Source of the DNA: Clostridia bacterium
GTDB lineage: Bacteria > Bacillota_A > Clostridia > Christensenellales > Aristaeellaceae
DNA length: 5,957 bases
Direction of reading: 5' to 3'
NCBI GenBank assembly: GCA_017481065.1
Contig: JAFUPT010000008.1
Location: 1-5,957 of the forward strand
Part shown: positions 1-4,546 of the stretch, one piece after another
Position numbering within the stretch: the first letter of the stretch is position 1
How the letters are laid out: each line of letters opens with the position of its first letter
Position numbers and translations under genes: made by a program
The notes under the pieces: model-generated
Told to the model about the DNA's origin: nothing
Seen by the model: only the letters and a program-made list of their open reading frames with translations
Database searches by the model: none

Positions 1-891
1 AACGGCATCGAATACGGCGATATGCAGCTCATCTGCGAGGCCTATCATCTGATGCGCGATCTGCTGGGCATGCCTGCCGGGGAGATGCAGGCGGTGTTTG
101 CCGGATGGAATAAAACGGAGCTGGACAGCTACCTCATCCAGATCACGGCGGATATCCTCGGCAAACCTGATGAAGACGGCGCGCCGCTGCTGGATAAAAT
201 CCTCGATGCGGCGGGACAGAAGGGCACCGGCAAGTGGACTGCCATCACCGCGCTGAACGAGGGCGTGCCCCTCACGTTGATTGGCGAGGCGGTGTTCGCC
301 CGCTGCCTCTCCGCCCAAAAAGAGGAGAGGATCGCGGCCTCGCGCATCCTCTGCGGCCCGGAACCCCGCTTCGAGGGCGACAGGGCGGCCTTTATCGAGG
401 ACCTCCGCATGGCGCTCTACGCTTCCAAGATCGTCTCCTATGCACAGGGCTACCAGCTGATGCATGCTGCGGCGCAGTCCCACGGCTGGAAGCTGAATTA
501 CGGCGGCATCGCGCTGATGTGGCGCGGCGGCTGCATCATCCGCTCGGCATTTCTGGAGAAGATACGGGAGGCCTGCGCACGGGATCCGGAGCTGGATAAC
601 CTCGCCCTCGATTCCTTCTTCGCTTCCGAACTTGCCCGGGCCCAGCAGGGCTGGCGCAGGGTCTGCGCCGCCGCCATGCTGAACGGCATCCCGGTTCCTG
701 CGCTCTCCTCGGCCCTCAGCTGGTATGATGGCTGCCGCTGCGCCCGCCTGCCCGCCAATCTTCTCCAGGCCCAGCGGGATTACTTCGGCGCCCACACCTA
801 CGAGCGCACCGACCGCCCCCGCGGCGAATTCTTCCACACGAACTGGACGGGGAGCGGGGGAGATACCTCCTCCGGCGCCTATAATATCTGA
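1..891 (+). CDS. gnd: 6-phosphogluconate dehydrogenase (decarboxylating), 5'-truncated
   Basis: Cytosolic enzyme of the oxidative pentose phosphate pathway that converts 6-phosphogluconate to ribulose-5-phosphate and CO2, making NAD(P)H. The reading frame is open from base 1, and the 296 visible residues are the C-terminal catalytic and tail part; about 185 N-terminal residues (Rossmann domain and catalytic Lys) lie outside the window, judged from the usual 470-485 residue length. Visible landmarks in partial numbering: [11 protein letters not shown] at 1-11 (substrate-binding block), [12 protein letters not shown] at 68-79 (family signature), [12 protein letters not shown] at 99-110, [10 protein letters not shown] at 173-182, and the tail [14 protein letters not shown] at 258-271, whose Arg and His reach into the partner subunit's active site in characterised homologues. 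It ends with TGA directly before a terminator. The internal ATG at base 22 is not the start, because homology continues upstream of it. NADP versus NAD preference cannot be read without the N-terminus. Confidence 0.97.
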   Translation, partial: NGIEYGDMQLICEAYHLMRDLLGMPAGEMQAVFAGWNKTELDSYLIQITADILGKPDEDGAPLLDKILDAAGQKGTGKWTAITALNEGVPLTLIGEAVFARCLSAQKEERIAASRILCGPEPRFEGDRAAFIEDLRMALYASKIVSYAQGYQLMHAAAQSHGWKLNYGGIALMWRGGCIIRSAFLEKIREACARDPELDNLALDSFFASELARAQQGWRRVCAAAMLNGIPVPALSSALSWYDGCRCARLPANLLQAQRDYFGAHTYERTDRPRGEFFHTNWTGSGGDTSSGAYNI

Positions 892-927
892 AAAATGCCC
901 TGGAATTCTGTTCCGGGGCATTTTTTT
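891..927 (+). terminator. Intrinsic terminator of gnd
   Basis: The arms ATGCCCTGGAA (895-905) and TTCCGGGGCAT (911-921) form an 11-bp stem with one G-T pair and a 5-base loop, and T residues continue to 927. The A-run before the stem can pair with part of the T-run. It begins at the gnd stop codon and separates gnd from the gpx promoter. Confidence 0.93.
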
Positions 928-938
928 GTCGCTTGCTA

Positions 939-967
939 TTGACAAAGGATGATATATTGTGTACAAT
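939..967 (+). promoter_or_regulatory. Sigma-A-type promoter of the gpx operon
   Basis: TTGACA (939-944), a 17-base spacer and TACAAT (962-967): a perfect -35 box and a -10 box with one mismatch at optimal spacing. Transcription should start near 974, giving a leader of about 25 bases before the gpx ATG. A strong core promoter of this kind fits a gene that is held off by a repressor; inverted repeats overlap the -10 box (see the operator entry). Confidence 0.88.
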
Positions 968-976
968 CGAATTGAT
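955..976 (+). promoter_or_regulatory. Candidate OhrR operator over the gpx -10 box
   Basis: Two overlapping inverted repeats are visible: ATTGT-GT-ACAAT (956-967) and CAAT-CGA-ATTG (964-974). As I recall it, the Bacillus subtilis ohrA operator is built from TACAATT/AATTGTA half-sites in the same overlapping arrangement, and the segment TATTGTGTACAATCGAATTG (955-974) lines up with it at most positions. A repressor bound here would cover the -10 box and the start point. An OhrR gene lies about 1.6 kb downstream. The repeats are seen directly; the assignment to OhrR is inference. Confidence 0.65.
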
Positions 977-997
977 CAAAATGGAGGTGCAAAACTC

Positions 998-1543
998 ATG
1001 TCTATTTACGATTTCACCGTCAAAGCACAGGATGGCAGCGAAGTAAAGCTGTCTGATTACAAGGGCAAGGTTCTGCTGATCGTCAACACCGCCACCGGCT
1101 GCGGTTTCACGCCCCAGTACAGCGAATTGCAGGAAATCTATGATGCCTGCAAGGATAAGGGCCTGGAAATCCTCGATTTCCCCTGCAACCAGTTCGGCGA
1201 GCAGGCGCCCGGCAGCGATGAGGAAATTCATTCCTTCTGCACCGGCCGCTACGGCATCAGCTTTCCCCAGCTGAGCAAGATTGATGTAAACGGCGAAAAC
1301 GCCATCCCGCTCTTCAAGTACCTCACCGAAAACACCAAGTTCGAAGGCTTCGATAAGCTCCATCCCATCGGCATGCTGCTGAGCCAGGTGGTGAAGAAGG
1401 CAGACCCGGATTACAAGAAGACCAATTCCATCAAGTGGAATTTCACCAAGTTCCTCATCGGCCGCGATGGTCAGATTCTCGGCCGCTTCGAGCCCACCGC
1501 ATCCATGAAGAAGGTTAAGGCAGCCGTGGAGGCGGCCCTGTAA
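998..1543 (+). CDS. gpx: Glutathione-peroxidase family thiol peroxidase (Cys type)
   Basis: Predicted cytosolic peroxidase of 181 residues that reduces organic hydroperoxides or H2O2; bacterial members usually take electrons from thioredoxin rather than glutathione. The thioredoxin-fold family motifs are clear: NTATGCGFTPQY at 30-41 with peroxidatic Cys35 (TGC codon, so cysteine and not selenocysteine), FPCNQFGEQ at 61-69 with Gln69, and KWNFTKFLIG at 146-155 with Trp147 and Asn148, which complete the Cys/Gln/Trp/Asn catalytic tetrad. Cys81 sits where thioredoxin-dependent homologues carry the resolving cysteine; Cys51 and Cys63 are also present. The start is ATG at 998 with GGAGGTG eight bases upstream (983-989). 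An in-frame GTG at 959 is rejected because it lies inside the promoter. First gene of the operon; its stop overlaps the next ATG (TAATG). Probably induced by organic peroxide if the operator is real. Confidence 0.96.
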   Translation: MSIYDFTVKAQDGSEVKLSDYKGKVLLIVNTATGCGFTPQYSELQEIYDACKDKGLEILDFPCNQFGEQAPGSDEEIHSFCTGRYGISFPQLSKIDVNGENAIPLFKYLTENTKFEGFDKLHPIGMLLSQVVKKADPDYKKTNSIKWNFTKFLIGRDGQILGRFEPTASMKKVKAAVEAAL

Positions 1544-1821
1544 TGCATTTCGATTATCCCACGGAAGGTACCTGCTCTCAGGTGATCAGCTTCGATCTGG
1601 AGGATGGCAGGGTGAAGAACGTGAGCTTCTACGGCGGCTGCGACGGCAACCTGAAGGCCATGTCCAAGCTGGTGGAGGGCATGCCTGCGGAGCAGCTGGT
1701 GGAAAGCCTGGGCGGCATCCGCTGCGGCAGGCGGCCCACCTCCTGCGCAGACCAGCTGGCCAGGGCGGTTTGCAAGGCGGCTGAAAGCGAACGGCAGAAC
1801 ATGGAGGAAACAAAAGCATGA
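1543..1821 (+). CDS. TSCPD-domain protein (TIGR03905-like), function unknown
   Basis: A 92-residue cytosolic protein of the stand-alone TSCPD-domain family common in Clostridia; a similar domain ends some B12-dependent ribonucleotide reductases. Visible family features: EGTCSQVISFDLEDG near 8-22, VSFYGGCDGN at 27-36, the helix KLVEGMPAEQL at 42-52, and GGIRCGRRPTSCADQL at 57-72, where the eponymous TSCPD reads TSCAD. Four cysteines (11, 33, 61, 68) fall in family-conserved positions and could bind a metal, which is inference; Cys77 is extra. The charged C-terminal tail after about residue 80 is longer than the core domain. Its ATG shares one base with the gpx stop, and a GGAGG (1528-1532) inside the end of gpx sits ten bases upstream, so translation is coupled. 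No biochemical role is assigned; the neighbourhood suggests thiol or redox stress. Confidence 0.88.
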   Translation: MHFDYPTEGTCSQVISFDLEDGRVKNVSFYGGCDGNLKAMSKLVEGMPAEQLVESLGGIRCGRRPTSCADQLARAVCKAAESERQNMEETKA

Positions 1822-2069
1822 TTGAATATGTTTTCGATACCCAGCTCCTCATCGAGGGCAAGAATCTGGATGAAGATGCAATCAATGAATATTTCCGCGC
1901 GAATTTTGATGGCGACTCCCTGCTGGCAGTGGGCGATGAAGAGCTGATCAAGATTCATTTCCACACCAACGAGCCCTGGAAGGTGCTGCAGTACTGCGCA
2001 TCCCTCGGGGAGATTTATGATGTTGTAATTGAAAACATGGATCGCCAGGCCCGGGGACTCGAGGGCTGA
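1818..2069 (+). CDS. Stand-alone FakA/YloV-like middle-domain protein
   Basis: An 83-residue protein that resembles only one segment of the FakA/YloV family (DAK2-domain fatty acid kinase subunit, often labelled 'kinase to dihydroxyacetone kinase'). Recognisable blocks in order: EYVFDTQLLIEG at 3-14, where full-length proteins have a Tyr-Cys-Thr-Glu-Phe motif; FDGDSLLAVGDEELIKIHFHTNEP at 30-53 with Gly-Asp-Ser and the paired His47/His49; and GEIYDVVIENMDRQ at 64-77, ending in the Glu-Asn-Met block. The ATP-binding DhaL-like domain and the DegV-like C-terminal domain are both absent, so it cannot be a kinase by itself. The cysteine of the first block is replaced by a hydrophobic residue. It has its own GGAGG (1803-1807) and an ATGA overlap with the gene before, so it is an intact small gene and not debris. 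It may bind a partner or a metal; its function is unknown. Confidence 0.82.
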   Translation: MIEYVFDTQLLIEGKNLDEDAINEYFRANFDGDSLLAVGDEELIKIHFHTNEPWKVLQYCASLGEIYDVVIENMDRQARGLEG

Positions 2070-2081
2070 AAGGAGAAGGCA

Positions 2082-2474
2082 ATGCAGGAAGTATATGAAT
2101 TTCTGAAAAAGTGCGGCGTGTATTACCTCGCCACCATGGATGGAGACCAGCCCCGCGTGCGCCCCTTCGGCACTGTGGATATCTTCGAAGGCAAGCTCTA
2201 TATCCAGACGGGCAAGGGCAAGGATGTGGCCCGGCAGATGAAGGCCAATCCCAGAGTGGAGCTGAGCGGCATGGCCGATGGCAAGTGGATTCGCGTGGCC
2301 GCCGAGGCCGTGCTGGATGATAATATCGATGCCCAGGCCCACATGCTGGACGCCTATCCCAACCTCAAGGCCATGTATCAGCCCGGCGATGGAAATACGG
2401 AAGTTTACTGTCTGAAAAATGCCAGCGCGAGCATCTGCTCCTTTACGGAGCCGGCAAAAACCATCAATTTCTGA
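2082..2474 (+). CDS. Pyridoxamine 5'-phosphate oxidase-family (FMN split-barrel) protein
   Basis: A 130-residue cytosolic protein of the short flavin-binding split-barrel group that includes NimA/NimC-like proteins. Visible features: an N-terminal helix, VYEFLKKCGVYYLATMDGDQPRVRPFG from 4 to 30 with the Arg-Pro-Phe-Gly turn; VDIFEGKLYIQTGKGKDVARQM from 32 to 53, whose Thr/Lys/Lys stretch normally contacts the FMN phosphate; and the barrel strands NPRVELSGM and WIRVAAEAV at 56-77. At this length it is not the biosynthetic PdxH, which is much larger. Likely roles are flavin-dependent reduction of small electrophiles, nitro compounds or quinones, or flavin/F420/haem binding; the substrate cannot be named from sequence. 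AGGAG (2071-2075) lies six bases before the ATG, 12 bases after the previous stop. Last gene of the gpx unit. Confidence 0.88.
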   Translation: MQEVYEFLKKCGVYYLATMDGDQPRVRPFGTVDIFEGKLYIQTGKGKDVARQMKANPRVELSGMADGKWIRVAAEAVLDDNIDAQAHMLDAYPNLKAMYQPGDGNTEVYCLKNASASICSFTEPAKTINF

Positions 2475-2514
2475 TAAAGTTCGCAGCAAATCATCCGGCT
2501 TCTTCCAAACGGAC

Positions 2515-2543
2515 TTGAGCATCCCGAAGATATGTGGTAAAAT
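2515..2543 (+). promoter_or_regulatory. Extended -10 promoter of ohrR
   Basis: TTGAGC (2515-2520), a 17-base spacer and TAAAAT (2538-2543), with a TG one base before the -10 box (2535-2536), making an extended -10. Transcription should start near 2550, leaving a leader of about 40 bases. I see no OhrR-like TACAAT/ATTGTA half-sites here. The 118 bases between the stop at 2474 and the ohrR start contain only a 4-bp stem (TCCG/CGGA) and no T-run, so read-through from the gpx operon into ohrR is likely. Confidence 0.72.
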
Positions 2544-2592
2544 ATATATCAGTAATACCGTGCGGCTTCGGTCTGTTTTGTTGGAGGTAAAG

Positions 2593-3030
2593 ATGGACGG
2601 TTTCGAATTTGATACGCTGCGGCTGGAAAACCAGCTCTGCTTTCCGCTGTATGCCTGCTCCAAGGAGATCATACGGCGCTATAAGCCCTTCCTGGATCCG
2701 CTGGACCTGACCTACACCCAGTATATCGCGCTCATGGTGCTCTGGGAGAAGGGCTGCGTCAGCGTGAAGGAGCTGGGCGATATGCTCTACCTCGATTCCG
2801 GCACCCTCACGCCCGTGCTTAAAAAGCTGGAAACGAAGCAGTATATCACCCGCACCCGCTCCCGGGAAGATGAGCGCAGCGTGCTGATCGCGCTCACGGA
2901 CCGCGGTATCGCGCTGAAGGCGGAGGCCCGCCATATTCCCGAAAAGATGGGCGCCTGCGTGAAGCTGGAGCCGGAGGAGGCCTTCCAGCTGTATGCCCTG
3001 CTGCACAAAATACTCAGCGGCCTGAATTGA
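2593..3030 (+). CDS. ohrR: OhrR, organic-hydroperoxide-sensing MarR-family repressor
   Basis: A 145-residue winged-helix dimeric repressor that leaves DNA when its sensor cysteine is oxidised by organic peroxide. The match to B. subtilis OhrR is strong: LENQLCFPLYACSKE at 11-25 contains sensor Cys16 (Cys15 there), and Tyr30 (RRYKP) and Tyr41 (TYTQY) correspond to the two tyrosines that hydrogen-bond the sensor thiol. The winged-helix section LYLDSGTLTPVLKKLE (65-80) and the wing TRTRSREDERSVLIALTDRG (86-105) carry the DNA-contact features. Extra cysteines at 22, 55 and 122 are present; Cys122 lies in the C-terminal dimer helix region, where two-cysteine OhrR proteins carry the resolving residue. 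The start is ATG at 2593, with GGAGGT at 2583-2588; the longer in-frame opening from 2419 is rejected because it runs back through the promoter into the previous gene. No ohrA gene is visible, so the likely target is the gpx promoter. Confidence 0.95.
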   Translation: MDGFEFDTLRLENQLCFPLYACSKEIIRRYKPFLDPLDLTYTQYIALMVLWEKGCVSVKELGDMLYLDSGTLTPVLKKLETKQYITRTRSREDERSVLIALTDRGIALKAEARHIPEKMGACVKLEPEEAFQLYALLHKILSGLN

Positions 3031-3032
3031 TG

Positions 3033-3071
3033 AAAAGTCCCCGGAATCATCCGATTCCGGGGACTTTTTTT
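3033..3071. terminator. Bidirectional terminator between ohrR and paaK
   Basis: A perfect 16-bp inverted repeat, AAAAGTCCCCGGAATC (3033-3048) and GATTCCGGGGACTTTT (3053-3068), with a 4-base loop. On the plus strand seven T residues (3065-3071) follow the GC core, ending ohrR. On the minus strand four T residues follow it, ending paaK, whose stop codon (3070-3072) overlaps the repeat's edge. Confidence 0.95.
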
Positions 3072-4305
3072 AATCCCTGAGATCAACCACGCGGGCTGTC
3101 TTCTTTTCGCTGCGGGGCAGCTCGCCGATGGACATGGCCTGCGGGCGTATGGTGAGCCCTACGCGGGCCTTGAAGCTCCTGCGCACGGCGGCTTCCAGCT
3201 TCGCGGGATCGCATCCGGGCTGAATTTCGAAGCTGAGGGTCATCTCCTCCCTGTCGTTGCGGTGCTCGATGCGTATCTGGTATTCGCTGCTCACGCCGGG
3301 AATATCCCGCAGCAAATCCTCGATCTGGCTGGGGAACATGTTCACGCCCTTCACCTTGAACATATCATCGGAGCGGCCGGCAATGCGGTCAATCCGCGGG
3401 AAGGTACTGCCGCAGGAACAGCGCTCGGGAATGATGCGGGAGAGATCGTGGGTGCGGTAGCGGATGAGGGGCGCGCCCTCCTTCCGCAGCGTGGTGATCA
3501 CGATTTCGCCGGTCTCGCCGTCGGGCAGGGTTCTGCCGGTCTTCGGATCGATGATTTCTAGGTAGATAAAATCATCAAAGTAATGAATGGCGCTCTCTGC
3601 GCTGCAGGAGATGCCTATGCCGGGGCCGTAGATTTCCGTAAGGCCATATATATCGTAAAGCTCCACACCCAATTCCCGGGAAATGCGCTCGCGCATCTTG
3701 TCGCCCCAGCGCTCGGAGCCGATAATAGCCTTCTTCAGCCGTATCCCGCCGCCCAGCTTCCGGTGCTCGATTTCCTCCGCCAGCAGCAGGGCGTAGCTGG
3801 ATGTGGCGCAGAGCACAGTGGCGCCCAGGTCCATCATCATCTGGATCTGCTTGTCCGTATTGCCTGGTCCCATGGGGATGGCCATCGCGCCGAGGCGCTC
3901 GCAGCCCAGCTGGAAGCCGATGCCTGCGGTCCAGAGTCCGTAGCCCGGGGTGATCTGCACCCGGTCCATCCTGGTGAGCCCCGCCATGGAATAGCAGCGC
4001 TCAAACATCAGCGCCCAGTCATCGACATCCTGCTGGGTATAGGGGATGATGATGGGCTTGCCTGTGGTTCCCGAGGAGGAGTGGATGCGCACGATTTCTT
4101 CATCGGGCACTGCCTGGATGCCGAGCGGATATGCGCTTCGCAGCTCGCTCTTTTCGGTGAAGGGCAGGGCTTCAAAGGCCTCCGGGGAGGTGATGGCGCT
4201 TGCATCTATATCCTTGAATTTGCTTGCATAAAAGGAGCTTGCCCTGGATTTCGCTGCGCATATGCGCTCCCGAATGCGGGCGAGCTGGAGATCATTTGGC
4301 TGCAC
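3070..4305 (-). CDS. paaK: Phenylacetate-CoA ligase
   Basis: A 411-residue adenylate-forming enzyme that activates phenylacetate (or a related aryl acetate) with ATP and CoA to the CoA thioester and AMP. The ANL-superfamily motifs are in order: P-loop SSSGTTGKP at 76-84, ITPGYGLWTAG at 118-128, YGLTE at 220-224, YRTHDLS at 283-289, a Cys-x-Cys-Gly (296-299) typical of the short PaaK group, the hinge GRSDDMFKVKGVNMFPSQIE at 310-329, and the C-terminal LPRSEKKTARVVD at 396-408 with the adenylation Lys (Lys402 by alignment; Lys401 adjacent). Length is slightly below the usual 430. The start is GTG at 4303-4305, chosen because AAAGGAG (4314-4320) lies eight bases upstream. Transcribed alone, converging on ohrR. 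The indolepyruvate ferredoxin oxidoreductase genes that often sit beside clostridial paaK are not in this window. The exact aryl acid is not decidable from sequence. Confidence 0.95.
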   Translation of the reverse strand: MQPNDLQLARIRERICAAKSRASSFYASKFKDIDASAITSPEAFEALPFTEKSELRSAYPLGIQAVPDEEIVRIHSSSGTTGKPIIIPYTQQDVDDWALMFERCYSMAGLTRMDRVQITPGYGLWTAGIGFQLGCERLGAMAIPMGPGNTDKQIQMMMDLGATVLCATSSYALLLAEEIEHRKLGGGIRLKKAIIGSERWGDKMRERISRELGVELYDIYGLTEIYGPGIGISCSAESAIHYFDDFIYLEIIDPKTGRTLPDGETGEIVITTLRKEGAPLIRYRTHDLSRIIPERCSCGSTFPRIDRIAGRSDDMFKVKGVNMFPSQIEDLLRDIPGVSSEYQIRIEHRNDREEMTLSFEIQPGCDPAKLEAAVRRSFKARVGLTIRPQAMSIGELPRSEKKTARVVDLRD

Positions 4306-4411
4306 GGTATCAACTCCTTTCCGCAGTCAATACAGCAAAAGCCCCGCAATCCCGAATGTGAAGGATTGCCGGGGCATAAGGATTCATGTTGTTTTAATTT
4401 CTGGTTATACC
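4306..4411 (-). promoter_or_regulatory. Structured 5' leader of paaK
   Basis: This is the transcribed region between the predicted start point (about 4411) and the paaK GTG. It contains a terminator-like hairpin (4337-4375). The first bases of the RNA, GGUAUAAC (4411-4404), can pair with GUUGAUACC (4314-4306), the stretch from the Shine-Dalgarno end to the start codon, giving eight base pairs with one bulged G. Such a helix would restrict ribosome access. I recognise no known riboswitch class. Pairing and hairpin are seen directly; regulation is inferred. Confidence 0.5.
4337..4375 (-). terminator. Terminator-like hairpin inside the paaK leader (possible attenuator)
   Basis: Read on the minus strand, GCCCCGGCAATCC (4375-4363) pairs with GGATTGCGGGGC (4352-4341) with one bulged base and a loop of about ten bases, followed by TTTT (4340-4337) and then GCTG. 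The T-run is short, so termination may be partial. It lies downstream of the paaK promoter and about 17 bases before the Shine-Dalgarno, so it would act on the paaK transcript itself. Confidence 0.7.
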
Positions 4412-4417
4412 CTTTTC

Positions 4418-4446
4418 ATTATAATTTAGCTGTATGGGGCTGTCAA
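4418..4446 (-). promoter_or_regulatory. Perfect-consensus promoter of paaK
   Basis: On the minus strand, TTGACA (4446-4441), a 17-base spacer and TATAAT (4423-4418). Both boxes match the housekeeping consensus exactly at optimal spacing. The predicted start is the G near 4411. A promoter of this strength before a catabolic gene suggests that control acts after initiation or through a repressor. Confidence 0.92.
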
Positions 4447-4488
4447 CCGTTTGCGTGAAATGCCACAGAAACGTTCCCTGCGCATCAC

Positions 4489-4531
4489 AAAAAAGGAGGA
4501 TTGCCAAAGCGCGCGGCTTCGGGCAATCCTC
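4489..4531 (-). terminator. Intrinsic terminator of the opp/dpp operon
   Basis: On the minus strand, GAGGATTGCC (4531-4522) pairs perfectly with GGCAATCCTC (4505-4496). An inner helix GAAGC/GCTTT extends the stem, and TTTTTT (4494-4489) follows after one C. It lies 16 bases after the oppF stop codon and insulates paaK from the transporter operon. Confidence 0.93.
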
Positions 4532-4546
4532 AAATATTCGGGTGTT

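Noticed and set aside
716..1363. 215-codon minus-strand open frame across the gnd end, gpx promoter and gpx
   Set aside because: It crosses a terminator and a promoter, and both plus-strand genes beneath it are certain.
2557..2573. Small stem ACCG/CGGT in the ohrR leader
   Set aside because: Only four base pairs and no T-run or conserved element; not enough to call a regulatory structure.
2419..2592. N-terminal extension of ohrR in frame with the gene
   Set aside because: It overlaps the previous gene and the ohrR promoter; the GGAGGT-supported ATG at 2593 gives the length and N-terminus of known OhrR.
1629..2672. 347-codon minus-strand open frame under the gpx operon
   Set aside because: It is antisense to three or four genes with family matches and RBSs and has no recognisable domain.
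4413..4428. PerR-box-like sequence around the paaK -10
   Set aside because: Only one half (TTATAAT) matches and it is explained by the TATAAT box; the second half is absent.
3583..4458. Long plus-strand open frame (291 codons) opposite paaK
   Set aside because: It is antisense to a gene with complete family motifs, its translation matches no family I know, and it has no ribosome-binding site; GC-rich codon bias explains the opening.
4465..4478. GAAACGTTCC near-palindrome upstream of the paaK promoter, considered as a catabolite-response (cre) site
   Set aside because: The core resembles a palindrome, but the flanking positions do not fit the cre consensus.
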